Shown here one piece after another: positions 24,390-36,321 of a stretch of DNA of 64,000 bases (within the stretch, counting starts at the first letter, position 1; each line of letters opens with the position of its first letter). Position numbers and translations under genes: made by a program. The notes under the pieces were generated by a model. The model had not been told where the DNA came from and ran no database searches. It saw only the letters and a program-made list of their open reading frames with translations. The DNA is taken from positions 47,751,079-47,815,078 of the forward strand of contig CM055096.1 of NCBI GenBank assembly GCA_029204225.1. The letters run 5' to 3'. Origin of the DNA: Diphasiastrum complanatum (Eukaryota > Streptophyta > Lycopodiopsida > Lycopodiales > Lycopodiaceae).

Positions 24390-26465
24390 AACTCCTCATG
24401 AGATATGGTGGAAATTGAAGCCAAATCTTGCACTTGTTTGGACATTTGGATGCGCAGTGTATATGCACATACGATAAGTTGAGAAAGAAACTTGATGAAA
24501 AGACAGAACAAGGTTTTCTAGTAGGATTTGAGTTACATTCGTCATATTATCGTGTTTATGTACCCAAAACTGGTAAGATAAAAGTTGTTCGAGATATTAA
24601 ATTTGATGAGACGAAATACATAGCAGACAGTGATCTAGTCGGCTATGAAATTCTCAAATTTATCATGAGCTACCAACATCAACAGAAGAAAAACAAGCAG
24701 AAGATGAAAGAGAATTACCAGATTCAGAGGGAGGTCAAAATCGAGTTCTTGACAAACTCGAATCGCCAGCTCGAATTCCAGCATAAAAACTCGAATCAGA
24801 ATCAAACTCGAAACTTGTAGAATCGAACTCGAAACCATCTGTGAGAAGATCTGATATACAACGAAAACCACCATAAAGATATGGCCAGGATGTTTTTAAT
24901 ACAACCATCGAATTTTGTGGATTCTCTGATGAACCTCAAACATTCGAGGAGGCTGTAGATGGACCAGATAAAGATCGTTGGATTCAGGCAATGGAGGACG
25001 AAATGTCATCCATGTATAAGAATGTATGGACACTTGCACCTATACCTGATGGCAAAAAATCAGTCAAGTGCAAGTGGATCTACAAGATTAAAACAGGTTC
25101 TGATGGAGAAAACATCAGATACAAGACAAGGTTGGTTGCTAAAGGTTTTCCACAGAAGTATGAGATCGACTACACTGATACTTTCTCACCGGTAGTCAAA
25201 CATACATCAATTCGCTTGTTATTCGCGTATGCAGTGGCTCATGATATGAAAATCCATATTGTGGATGAGAAAACTACTTTCCTGCATGCAAAATTAGAAG
25301 AAGACTATTCATGGACCAACCACTTAGTTTTGTAAGCCAAGAAAATCCAGAATACGGATATTACATGAATAAAAGCATTTATGGTCTCAAACAAGCAGCG
25401 AGACAATGGTATAAAAAGAAGGACGAAGCACTACGTTGCATAGGTTTCAAACCTCTATTTGTTGAATCAAATGTCCATATCAAACATGTCCAAAATGAAA
25501 TAATTATTCTAGTTGTTTATGTTAATGACACGCTTATCTTCTCAAGAAGAGATAAGTTAATTTCAGATGTCAAAAAAGACATTTCTGAAATACTTGAGAT
25601 CACTGACCTAGGAGAAGCTAAAATCTATCTAAGCTTGCAGATCGTGAGAGACTTTGAAGGTGGTAAGTTGTATCTTCACCAACAAAAATACACTCAAAAG
25701 ATCATTGAAGACTTCAACATGCTCGAATGCAAAGATGTGCATACTCCCATGATACCTAGAACAATACTGAGCAAGGCAAATTGTCTGCAGACTCTCGAGG
25801 AAGAGGAACGAATGGCCAAAGCACTCTATCATAGGCTTATTGGATCATTGTTATGTCTAGCAGACAACACCAGACCTGATATAGCATTTGCAGTATACAG
25901 GATGCTGAGCCAATATAATCAGAACCCAGGATCGTTGCACTGGAAATTGGCAAAGAGAGTACTACAATATCTCTAGGAAACGAAAGACTATGGATTGTGT
26001 TATTCGAAAGAAGCTGGATTTCACATCGAATCTTACAGTGACGCAAGCTGGGCATCCATGAAGGATGATAGCAAAAGTATTTTAGGAGGTTGTACTCTAG
26101 CATCTGGCGCAGCCATACTCTGGATTAGCAAGAAGCAAACAACAGTAGCTCAATCTTCCTGTGAAGCGAAATATGTAACAGCAGCCAAGATGGCAAACGA
26201 GCTGATTTGGGTTAAACAGATATTGGAAGGATTTGATGAATCTAGTTCTGAACCTTATGTCTTGTTAATGGATAACACTTCAGCAATCTATCTTATGAAA
26301 GATCTTGTATTTCACTCGAAAACGAAGCACATAACTATCAAGCATCATGTAATTCGGGACTTAGTCGAGAAGAAGATACTGAAGACAATCTTCATACCCA
26401 CAGAGGAAATGACAGCTAATATCTTTACAAAGCCACTCAGTAAAACTTTGTTTGAGAAGCAGTGA
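24390..26465 (+). pseudogene. Cop3 integrase C-terminus, RT and RNase H, broken
   Basis: Bases 24428-24820 hold the integrase C-terminal part and linker. Bases 24991-25335 and 25311-25976, overlapping in different frames, hold RT: SVKCKWIYKIKTGSDGE, then the palm motif, which reads YVND at 25518-25529 instead of YVDD. A TAG at about 25975-25977 separates RT from RNase H (25995-26465; SYSDASWASMKDD, TKHITIKHHVIRD, TANIFTKPL). Its closest relative in the window is Cop8 (53758-54600, minus), which still has YVDD. The D to N change would abolish catalysis. Confidence 0.92.
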
Positions 26466-26494
26466 AGAAGATTGGGGTTAATCCAACTTCCACT

Positions 26495-27439
26495 TTGAGG
26501 GAGTTGTAGAACAACTGATCAGACTGATCTTGATTCTACCAACAAAGCGTGCAGTTTACTTGACAAAGGATGAGAAAGAAACCAACACGAACTCGAAATA
26601 TATCTATTCGTGACCAACTTGAAAAGACTTGCGAAGGATTCACGAAATTTATCTTGCAGTCAACTCGAAAGATTCGCGAAACAGTTTCTTGTAGAAGCTC
26701 GTGACTTTCTTGTTGAAGCTCAAAAGATTCGCGTACAAAATCTTGTTGCAAAATTTTTTGTTTCTTGTTCAAGCCTCAGATGTCGCGAACAATTCGCGAA
26801 ATCTTCTGGAATGTTCTTCAAGCTCACCTGTCACGAAACTATCTCGAACAGTTCACGAAATATTCTAGATTTCTTCTTCAAGCTCAAGAATTGTCATCTG
26901 TCGCAAATAATTCGCGAAAGACGAAAATGTCGCGAAGAGACAAGTGTCACGAACATGAAGCTGAGACAAAGAGATGAACTGTCGCGAATTATTCGACCCA
27001 AAACAGAGCGTCTATATAAATATAAACCGTCGTAAATGGTTAGATATCTACTGTTATAACATTGAAAGGCCAAAAGACCTGTAAATAAAAGGCCAAAAGA
27101 CCTGTCCTGCAGCAATATAAATACATGTGCACTGCTCGTTGTAAGACACTTACTCAATCAGAGACACAACAGCGAGATAAGACAACAAGAGATGTATATT
27201 GATGATCAGATTTAGAGTTATAAAAATTCGTTTTGATTAATAGTTTCTTATTGTCTAAATTGTCTTAAGTTGTCTCTTACTTCCGCATATAATTTCTGCA
27301 CGAATATTCAATCAGAACAAATACTGTTCTATTAGTACATAGATCAGATAAAATCGCGATTGAAGACACTGATATTAGTTTGATTTATTCAAACTTGCAT
27401 CGTGTTCTCTGTGAAAGAATAATTACTATTTTTTCTACA
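26495..27439 (+). mobile_element. Cop3 polypurine tract and complete 3' LTR
   Basis: TTGAGGGAG (26495-26503) precedes the LTR at 26505-27439 (935 bp), which begins TGTAGAA and ends TTCTACA, a perfect 7-bp terminal inverted repeat. A TATATAAATA box lies near 27012. U3 (26600-26990) is filled with TTCGCGAA-type repeats. At 27440 it abuts the Penelope-like relic. Confidence 0.92.
26640..26990 (+). repeat. U3 repeat array with TTCGCGAA palindromes
   Basis: Imperfect units of about 58 bp, each with a ttcttcaagctc lead and one or two copies of TTCGCGAA or near variants (at about 26672, 26783, 26792, 26910, 26928, 26981; TTCACGAA variants at 26639 and 26852). They lie upstream of the LTR TATA box. 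Confidence 0.8.
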
Positions 27440-28175
27440 TCGGTTGTGTTTTATTAAGAAATATTTGGATACAAGGATTGTTGATAAAGCAAATATCATC
27501 AATATATCTGAACAAAAACTTGAAGTCATTCATAAATTTTATTTGCTTAAGCTTTGCTAGCCTTTTGATGAATTGCGTAACAAAATATGAGAGGTACCAA
27601 TTACACCACAATGGTGAGCATAAAAAACCCATTGGTATTCCCCAGATGTGTCTCCAGGTGTGATTACCAAGCCTGACAATGCAATTATCAATCAACATGG
27701 AATTCCATGTACATATTGTTTCCATGTCAATAGTATTCCATTCTTTCAAATTTTTCTAATTCCAAGACCATTTGAAATCTTTGACTCCCGGCATCCACTT
27801 GTAACCAAGCATATTACTCTTAGTAAACTTGAAAGCTAGATTGATTAGTTTTTTCATGATAGTTTTTAGACCATCAGGTCCATCCAGAGATATATTTTTG
27901 TAGTATTCGAAAATATCCGTAGCTTCTATACTATATATCTCCTTGGGTAAATTGAGATAGAAGTCCACTGAATAATCACATTGCCAAAATAAAGTTGTAT
28001 CTCCATTCATGTAGCTCTTGTCTGTTTTTGCCTTAAGGCATGATGCTTCCATAATGAAAGCTTTGGAGCAATACGATTTTTCCCGTAGTCCATATTTTAC
28101 CGAAAGTAAGGCGCATAGAATGTTGACTTCTTCTCCAGTCACTGATGAGCTCCAGTCACTGATGAGAAGATGCAA
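27440..28175 (-). pseudogene. Penelope-like reverse transcriptase, truncated, one in-frame stop
   Basis: Reading from 28175 to 27440 gives one continuous RT frame broken only by a TAG at 27758-27756. The RT shows a motif-A-like region (ATDIFEYYKNISLDGPDGL), a motif-B block (GIPMGFLCSPLWCNWYL) and the catalytic motif FRYIDD (YIDD at 27506-27495). The PMG/SPLWCN pattern with YIDD differs from copia, gypsy and LINE RTs. I recall it from Penelope-like elements of algae and other green-lineage genomes. The frame is cut at 27440, exactly where the Cop3 LTR ends, so Cop3 probably inserted into it. A possible GIY-YIG remnant lies upstream. Confidence 0.68.
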
Positions 28176-28233
28176 CTTCTGAAATGTTCATGAAATGGAA
28201 TGTATTTTGCAACATCATACAACATAGATTTCG

Positions 28234-28275
28234 GTTATTTGTTTGTCCAATATATATACAACAATTGCCCCAACA
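28234..28275 (-). other. possible GIY-YIG nuclease remnant upstream of the Penelope-like RT
   Basis: In the minus strand, 28275-28234 reads CWGNCCIYIGQTNN, which resembles the first motif of GIY-YIG endonucleases (Y-IG-T). It lies about 60 bases before the RT frame and is in a different frame. An N-terminal GIY-YIG would match the permuted Penelope-like elements reported from the green lineage. The match is short and could be chance. Confidence 0.3.
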
Positions 28276-29204
28276 TTCATATACTAGTAAGCAAAAACGA
28301 ATTTCAAAAATTGGCAATTTGTGTACGAATATTTCAATTTAGCATTTCTTGTTCCCAGTATATTTCTTATAATTTCAAATACATATTCAGTAGAGTATTC
28401 TCTATTTGTTTTTCCTAACATTGACCCTGCATTTTTTGTGATTGTTTTCAAATGCTTTTAGTCTACTGTGCATAAAAATTGGAAACAAAAATTTGTTGAA
28501 ATTATGTGTTAGTTGTCAATAAAGTGGCAATTTCCTTCCAAAATATATAAACTGGGAGATTATGCATGTCTCCTGAATAAAATTTGAACTTTGGATATCG
28601 AAATTTGCAATTGCACATCGCATTTTGCATTCCAACAAATCTCCGTTTCCAATATTTATTACACTCCTTTTTAAAACTGTTTTATGTGGAACAATTTTTT
28701 TTTAAATTTATTCAACAATCACTTGATCATTTTAATATACATCATATAATTTCAATATTGAAAAACTTATCCATTTTACATTTTGACTAGCATCTAATTT
28801 TTTTGTTGGTATATTTTGAATTGCTATTAAAAATCATTATTTGCATTTTGAAACACACACATTTTTTCAAAGAAGATAAATTCTGGACATTAACATCTAC
28901 AAGAGAATAATGTTTGTATCAATATGGCAATACAAAAAATTGAATCCATAGATTTAATCATTTCTATAATATTGGTTTTCCATTTAAATTCTAACTTAGT
29001 GTATGCATAAAATAGATCCCAACATAAATATCACATTGCACATGAAATTAGAATAAGTACATACCTTTTTTTGCAGCTTCTTGCTAATGCTAACAATAGA
29101 GAACGAGGAAACTTCAACACTGCTAGTATGTACAAAATTCAAGGAGTTTTAAGGCATGCCTACAAAACCAAGTAATTCGAAAAATAAAAGGTGGAAATCA
29201 ATTT
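28276..29204. other. AT-rich DNA, no gene recognised
   Basis: Long T-rich stretches with frames of at most about 70 codons and no family resemblance. Part may be the 5' region of the Penelope-like element. Confidence 0.4.
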
Positions 29205-29830
29205 CTAAAACATCAGAAATCTACCCATAATCTCTAAAGCATACCCTTTAGATGCAAGCATTTCGTCATACCTACAACATACATGCAGCCTTATTGGACA
29301 ACATTCCACCTCCTTAGCCTCATTCCCACCCTCCTCTTCTACCCTAGCCCTGGACCTAGTGGTCCCAAGTTGACTCCTATCATGAGGTGCTAGCTCCTGA
29401 TGATACTTTGAAAAGATCTCATCATCAATCACAACCTCTGTGTGTGCATGGCTCGATGTAGCGTACGTGGATCTAAGGAACTCCTTAGGTGTTTATAGCA
29501 ACTTAGGTGTACCATCTCTATGCATGTGTCTGACTAACCTCAAATTGGTGGTGCAATAAATCAACTTGTTCAATTGGAGAATGCCAAGCCTATTGCATCT
29601 CTTTGTATGCATAAGAGACCGAGGTTGCAGTTCTCCCAAGGTGGAACAATCTCGAGCAAGGACACAAGTAGCAAGAGCAATAATGTTTGGGGCGAATTTA
29701 CCGACCACAACCCCACCATGTCAGCGACTCTAGCAAAACTTCATCATACTCACTTTGAGATCCAATGAAACATTCATGTTTACATTCCAAATCCAACATC
29801 TATCTCTCGATCCTACGCAACAAGGGGCCA
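29205..29830 (-). pseudogene. hAT transposase C-terminal dimerisation region
   Basis: From 29708 the translation gives APNIIALATCVLARDCSTLG, then HTKRCNRLGILQLNKLIYCT and NLRL, the order of the hAT C-terminal domain (P-LQ-LA-VL-S, H-KKRNRL, LNDLV, NLRL). Just upstream, one frame off, is TWWGCG, matching the WW motif before it. After one stop at 29493 the same frame stays open to 29205 with the acidic tail usual at hAT ends. It belongs with the DUF659 and BED pieces at 31470-32940 on the same strand. Confidence 0.8.
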
Positions 29831-29869
29831 TGACTTGTACAAAGACAAAGGACATTCCTAGTCAGATTC

Positions 29870-31200
29870 TAAAGAGCAATGATGAGTGAAAAGCACACAA
29901 AAAATATTGATGAGCACATGAGAGTAGAAAGCAAGATGGGTTAGTGTAGCGCAGGCATCCCAAAGGGAGCCGGGAACCACGACTTAGCTTCCCAGCCTTC
30001 AACTCTTGCCATCCGAACCCACTTGACATACAAGCAGCCAACTCGCCAACAACGATCAGACTTAACCAACTTGAAGTTCCAAAAAACCAACATTGAGATC
30101 CAACCTGGCGCCATGCCAGATCGGGGGTCCCGATGTGGGTGACTTCCCTCCAAGCAAGCCGCCCGACATACATCAAACTTAACCAACTCGAAGCTTCGTT
30201 ACAAACGAGTAACATCCATTCCAAGCAAGCGGTCTGACTTACATCAGACTTAACCAACTGAAAGCTTCGTCACGAGCGCTGGAAGCCAACCTGGCGCCAC
30301 ACCAGACTGGACAGCCATAAACAGGTAACATCCACCCAAGCAAGCCATCCAACTCAGCCGACAGGTTAGAGCCCGTTCCCCAAGAGCTTAACCCATTCAC
30401 GTTCATGCAAGGAACACTCAGAACCACAAGCCGCGACAGATATGGAAACAACCAGTTCCTAGACCAAATGGTCCCGACAGCATACCGCTGGCGCCACGGA
30501 CCGAATGGTCCCGACGGCATACCGCTGGCGTCCCGGGATACGACCCTCAGCTATGTGCCAAATTAAAAATTTTGAAAGCGGCCTTACCACTGGCGCTTTT
30601 ACCGAACACTGAAACCCAGAAGGTAATCAGAGTCAGTTTGAGGAAAATCCCACTTTATTGATAAATCTGAGAAGGTTACATTTCAAGTGTGTGACCGACC
30701 CTAGTCTCCGGGGCGCTAGCATGCCAAGGCGAGAGCCATGACAACATTCCAGCAAGGGAGGCTGAGACTTGGTTGGAGCTCGCCCTGAGTCGCAACCCGC
30801 ACTCCCCTATAGTATTGGTGTGATTCGGCACCCCCCCTCATACCAAGCACTCTACCCAAGCTGGTAAAGCACGTTTTTCTCTCTCTAGGATTTTCTCTTT
30901 CTAGAAAGTCATTTTCTCTCTCTAGATTTTATTGATCCCCAGGCTTCCTTTAATCATGCCTAGATCGTGTGAGGTGATTGCACATCGATCTGAGCTCTCT
31001 GGACTTCGCTAGAACCGATCAAAGATTTTCAGCCATAGGAACTTGGCGCCGGCTGGATTCTGGTCACAGTGGCGCCGGGAGCGGCGCCGGCGCCGTTGGC
31101 GCCGGGAGCGGCAGGGGCGCTGCTGGCGCCGGGGACATAGCTGGCGCCGATGGCGCCGCAAGTAAAGCTTGTAAAGGTAGCTTTACAACAGTTAGTTAGC
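29870..31200. mobile_element. unclassified GC-richer insert within the hAT element
   Basis: This separates the hAT C-terminus from its central domain. It has short internal duplications (tggtcccgac-gcataccgctggcg at about 30469 and 30507; cttaaccaact-aagcttcgt near 30180 and 30250), a TTTATTGATAAA-type poly(A) signal on the reverse strand near 30655, and eleven or so GGCGCC sites. An LTR fragment is possible. No coding domain is recognised. Confidence 0.4.
31045..31157. repeat. cluster of eight GGCGCC palindromes
   Basis: GGCGCC occurs at 31045, 31071, 31083, 31089, 31098, 31125, 31143 and 31152 within 113 bp, in otherwise AT-rich DNA. One reading frame gives a Gly/Ala repeat, which I take as a by-product. 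Confidence 0.95.
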
Positions 31201-31469
31201 CCTATTAGGAGAAAACCCTAACTTGGACACATTTTGCATGTATGCCACAAGCTCGACGTATGTATGTATGCCGCCAATAGCCTACATAGGTTTGTGGAAG
31301 AAATTACACTTATCAAAGCACTTCTCTCGAATAGTTGACATCCCGACTACCAAAACAAAAATATTAATAATTTTATTGCAAAAAAACAACTCAACAATGC
31401 TAAAATTCTCTTACAAAATAAATGTGCAAAACAAATTAGAGAAAAGTATATATGTGCTCATAAAAGTGG

Positions 31470-32190
31470 TCAATGAAGGATCTCCCCAATCTTGTTTATA
31501 AACTTGTAAATGAGGTCAAGAGTACAACCCTCTCAATTTTCCAATCTCAGCACGTGATACATTGGTTGTAGGACCTCAATCAGGTGCTCGTCTTGCTGCC
31601 AGAAAATCATCTTCAAAAACAATGCTTTGAAACTTAAGTCTAGTCAACTTGTTGCTATGATGCCACAGTGTGAACTCATGGTTGGATGTCATCTAGCACA
31701 ATGTAGGTCAAAGTGGTGGCAAAGTGCATGGGTGTTGGCTTCTTTGAATCCAATAAGTTTAATGTCTTGATCATGGCAAGGGCCCTCTTCCTCTTAGTCA
31801 CAAATATGACCAAGAAGATAACAATGGACGTGATGGTGAAAATCCCAGGGGAGGCCTCCTATGTAGTGCATCAAAAGATTGATGCAATGTGGTAACAATA
31901 CACGGGGTCCATTGCCATTGTCTTTCTCTAAAAGCTCACCCATGACCACACAGTTGTTGGCATTGTCAGTGCCCACCTGCACCACGTGTTGCACCCCCAC
32001 ATCAATGATTGTTATACGTATATGCTCATAACTAAACTTTCTCGACTCAACAATGCCAACTCGAAAAGCATACACATCATTGAAAATATAGTGCCCAACA
32101 GACATGAAACTAAGATGTTGATAATAGGCATGTGACTAATATCAATCCACTTAGCCGATAGAAAAGAGCAACCACATGTGGCCTATATAT
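31470..32190 (-). pseudogene. hAT transposase central region (DUF659)
   Basis: On the minus strand near 32165-32090 the reading is WIDISHMPIINILVSC then LLGTIF, the pattern of DUF659 (W-D--RPLINFLV-S--GT-FL). Bases 32020-31794 give VGVQHVVQVGTDNANNCVVM and LLPHCINLLMHYIGGLPW, the conserved VVQVVTDNA--N and CAAH-L-L---IGKL motifs. Further on (31560-31480) comes LIEVLQPMYHVLRLEN. Stops interrupt the frame. The catalytic TDNA Asp is retained. Confidence 0.82.
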
Positions 32191-32825
32191 GTCATATAGA
32201 GTCAAGCTCTCTCCTCTCTTAAATGGTGAGTGTGCAAAGCCTCACGTGTAGGGGATCTCAAGTCGTATCACAAGCTGCAATCATCATGTCCTGGAAGATG
32301 CTGGTGTCAGCCAAAGCAAATGCAAGGTAGCCATTGTAAAAGTCTGTCCATTGCCACCTTGCAGGCATTGTGCTCTATTTATGTCGGCCAACCCTTTCTT
32401 GTGCAAGTGCATACAGTTGTGGCTTGACTCTGGGGCATGAGTGTACTCCATCCTAATGGAAATGCTTCTCTTGTAGATGATGGCTTTGCTATGGTTACTG
32501 ATGGAGATCATGATGGCCCTGTCTCTGCCGAAGAAGTTCGTGATGGACCTATTGTTGATGAATTAGACCATGATGGCCTTGCTACTACTATTGATGATGA
32601 ACTAGGCCATGATGGCCCTACTACGACTGATGGTGAAATAAGTTGTGATGGACGAATATTGGTGCTAAAAGATGCACAAATGCTGCCAACCCTTAATCTT
32701 GTGCCAGTAAAACCTAATTGCCCACCAATTTGTAACCTAGGCCCATGCGCTTGTCCATTCACTACTGTTTCTCCTCCATATGTGCTCAGTAGCACTCTTG
32801 CTTTGGTACATAATCATTTGTCATA

Positions 32826-32940
32826 CACAAAGTAATGCCCATGACCTCCCATTTGACTTGATCAAACCAAGCAAATGCAACTTGATTCTTGTCATCGTGT
32901 TATAAAAGTTACAACTGCAATAGAAAAAATGGCATTGGAA
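32826..32940 (-). pseudogene. BED-type zinc finger of the hAT transposase
   Basis: The minus strand from 32940 reads FQCHFFYCSCNFYN then TMTRIKLHLLGL and ends ALLC. Paired cysteines followed by R-I-K-x-H-L and a final Cys match the BED finger at the N-terminus of plant hAT transposases, in the right order ahead of DUF659. No start codon or terminal inverted repeat could be fixed. Confidence 0.65.
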
Positions 32941-32999
32941 ACACTTGTCTCTACAAAAACTACTCCCTCATTCCAAGAGATCATCCTCGTTTGTATGCA

Positions 33000-35900
33000 A
33001 GTCCCACCATAGGCATGGCTATAGAACCCCAAAACCCTAAAAAAAGATCAAAAGTTTAACGCAAGTAGATAGGTGAAAAACAAAAAGCTAACACACCTTT
33101 GAAATTGCCAAACACTAACTCTTAATGCCAATAGATGCACCCTAAGCCCCTAAATCCTAAACCTAGAAACATCTACACAAAAAGGGCCTCATGCACATCA
33201 ATCACATGAATGTTTATGTTGACCACCTACGCCAACGAGGCTTGAAAACATGCAATCATTCTCTCCCTAGTAACTTTACAACCAATCCTAGCAACATGAT
33301 TCACTCAAAATGATGCATAGCCTCCAAACAAAGCAAAGAAAGGTGTTGCTTGCAAATCTCCACACACACTTTTTCCATCTCCATTGTGCTACAATCACCT
33401 TCCATAGATCGCTACCTTGACATAGAGTCTCATACATGCATTTTTGCCTCCTATTGCTCTATCCACGACCTCAACAATCTCCAAAACAATGTGCCCAAGA
33501 ATTGTCGTTTGCAACAATTACAAAACAAATTCTAGGGTTTTTCTTATGTAGTATTCAGACGTTCCAAAACTCTGCTGTTGCGAATCCATGAGCCAATCCC
33601 ATTGCAGATGGATCAAGTTTTTGTTGACATGTGACTAAATTGGTGTGAATGGAACATTGAACTCCATACAGCAGAGTACCCCAAAAAGCGTGTTGGATGT
33701 TGCATTGTGCCACACTATGTATTGCAAAAGACTTTAAAACAAGTTCTGAAGGTACTGGTGATGGGTATCAAGAGCCTACAATAATGTAGATACATCTTTT
33801 GTCAATGTTTGAAGCTTGCCAACATATTTTTCATTTTCATGGACCACAACTTGTCAACATGTCCAAGACAAAATCAAAATAAAAAATAAAATACAAAAAA
33901 AGGGACCAAAGTATAAGGTGAATTATCGTTGTGATGCACTTTTCTTAGCAAGTAGCACAATAGTTGAAGAAAAAATATGTTAGTGAGTTCGTAAATGGCA
34001 TGAACTAACTTGAGACAATACAAGACATGTAAGGTAGCCAACTCTCTCGCAACAAAACCAAAAACACCACAAACGAGGCCTAACACAGATAACCATACTT
34101 ACGTACAACTTGCTTCCAGTATATCCATTCAAATCAAGTATCCCTCAACGCACTCCATCAATCCAAGTAATCATCGGATAAGAACATTTGTTTTCAACAC
34201 TCAAATATGCCAAAGTGGTACACGAAGGCAAGATCCCTTCGCATGGAAGGAGCTATAACATATCACAACAACATAGTGGACCAGATTGATGCAATCACAA
34301 CTAACCTAAAAGCTCATTTTATATTTGAAGTATACAATTCTATCTAGTAAGTCTCTTGCTTTTGCTTAGTCGCTTTGACTTAGTTTTCTAAGCATTCCTA
34401 TGGCACACTTTTCAATGGCTACAACCCCTTGTGGTGATTGTGAAGTCACTTTTGGATAACAAAGAGAAACATCTTCAACTAGAAAATGATTTGTACATGT
34501 GAGCTCATGTAGCTAGTGACAAACTAGAATAATGAGGAAAAAAAACATTTCCAACTTACAAACAATTTGTTTAGTCAATAACAAATTTTTCAGTTCAAGG
34601 CATAAAGCACAATATGAAGCCCTTCAATTACATGAGCCCTGCCATTGTAAGCAAAATATGCACAATAAGATTGAAAGGTTGCAACCATGTTCCTTCCTAC
34701 CCACAAATAAGGGCTGGTTGACAAAAGTTTGAAGTCAAAACTAATACCAATATATATACAAAGCAAGTTGACTTGCAATAATCGGATATTATCATCTATA
34801 CGTATCTTGTCTATTGGTTGGGCCCTTCCAATTTGTTTCGATCTAACCTTCATATAAGTTATAAATGTATCTTGAATCTTCACTTATGTGAAGCAAAAAT
34901 TGACAATCAAGCTTATGTATGACCTAAGAAGCAAATAACCAAAAGGAAAAGCAAAAGAGGCAACCAAAAGCACAAGGCATGTGGTGAAAATCACATAACA
35001 TAAAACGAGGAAAGAAGGGATTTTACTTCTCACGTGGCTTTGGTCTCCGAGATATGACACTAAAACTGCATTGATGTTCATGAAACTGCTAGAGATTAAA
35101 ATGCGTATTTCAGAAGAACACATCATGGGCAAGTAGCTTACATCAAACAATGCTCTGTTCCTTTCACTAAACATTCCACTCATTTTGCACATCTCTTGTT
35201 AAGATAAGGTAATATAGCACCCATGAACGCACCCAGACACACACATGAACATAACCAATCATCCCAGTTCATAAGTATGATACTGCTGCCTGGATCTATA
35301 GCTCTCTACAAGGTAGCATTGATTTGAACAAATTCAGAAGGCATTTCGACATCAAGAGGAAGGAAACATATAAAAGACATTTTTAAGGATACCAGTAAAG
35401 TATAATAGACAACCAGAACACCCTTTCGAGCATCATTCTCACCTTATCCCCTGTTTATAGGAAGCATACTTCAGGGGCAGAAGCATTTATACCTGACCTA
35501 TTGCATTTCATTACCACCATTTTTGCTGCATAAATGAATTACTATCATGAATGGTGGTCAAGAGCACAACTTTAACATCATCATCAATCTGCATGCATCT
35601 GAAATCAAACAACACAATTATTTCACGTAAAGCCGTTTCTAAAATTGAAAATATCTTACGAAGATACCCTAGCAAATCATGCATCTAGAACGGACAATGA
35701 TTCCAACCAGAGAAAGTAGCTTACTTGATCAAGTAGAAGCAGAATCAGAGATGGGGTTCTGATGTGTGCCATGTAACAAGCTTAGACCAGGCAAGCATAA
35801 ACAAATCATGAATCAGAAAAGCCTCTTGTAGGTAACATCTTGGATCTACATTCACTTGCATTCGTGCATGTTATCAAATCTATGAGGCATGTATGCTTGT

Positions 35901-36260
35901 CATGAAACACACTCAAGGATACTACAGCAATTCCTTCTGAATGAAGAGCTGGAGGGTTCTTCATAGATGGCCGATGAAATAACCAGAAAATAATTCACCC
36001 TGTATCTCTGATGACTGAAGAAAACTCAAACTTTTTGAAGTACAAATAATTTCTAGGGCTTGTCTGGAAGGATACTCTAGAGAAGCCACTTCTGTTAAAG
36101 TGCACAACCCTGATCAGGAGGCAACTGCATGTGATTTAAAAAATCCTCAGGTGATTCGTAGGGTTCGTAATCAACTTCTAGCAAAAATCGAATGAGTTGC
36201 AGCAGTCAAAATCCAATTGCTTCAGCCCTCCAATAAGTGGCCTGCTGATTGCTGTTGAAG
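33000..36260. other. intergenic DNA, no gene recognised
   Basis: Frames here are under about 105 codons and resemble nothing I know. The part nearest 36260 is downstream of the mTERF stop and may include its 3' UTR. Confidence 0.45.
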
Positions 36261-36321
36261 GATGATACTCCTCCTCCTTACGGTTTGGAGTCTGACTCCA
36301 CCCAGAAGAAAAAATTTCTTG

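Noticed and set aside
30978-31199. Gly/Ala-rich 73-codon frame
   Set aside because: The composition follows from the GGCGCC repeats. There is no conserved domain.
32437-32835. 132-codon plus-strand frame with a DHDGP-type repeat
   Set aside because: It lies antisense to the hAT element between its BED and DUF659 pieces and looks like a by-product of short repeats there. No known family fits, though I cannot exclude a real product.
34884-35192. Hydrophobic 102-codon minus-strand frame
   Set aside because: AT-rich antisense frames commonly look hydrophobic. No family motif or neighbouring evidence supports it.
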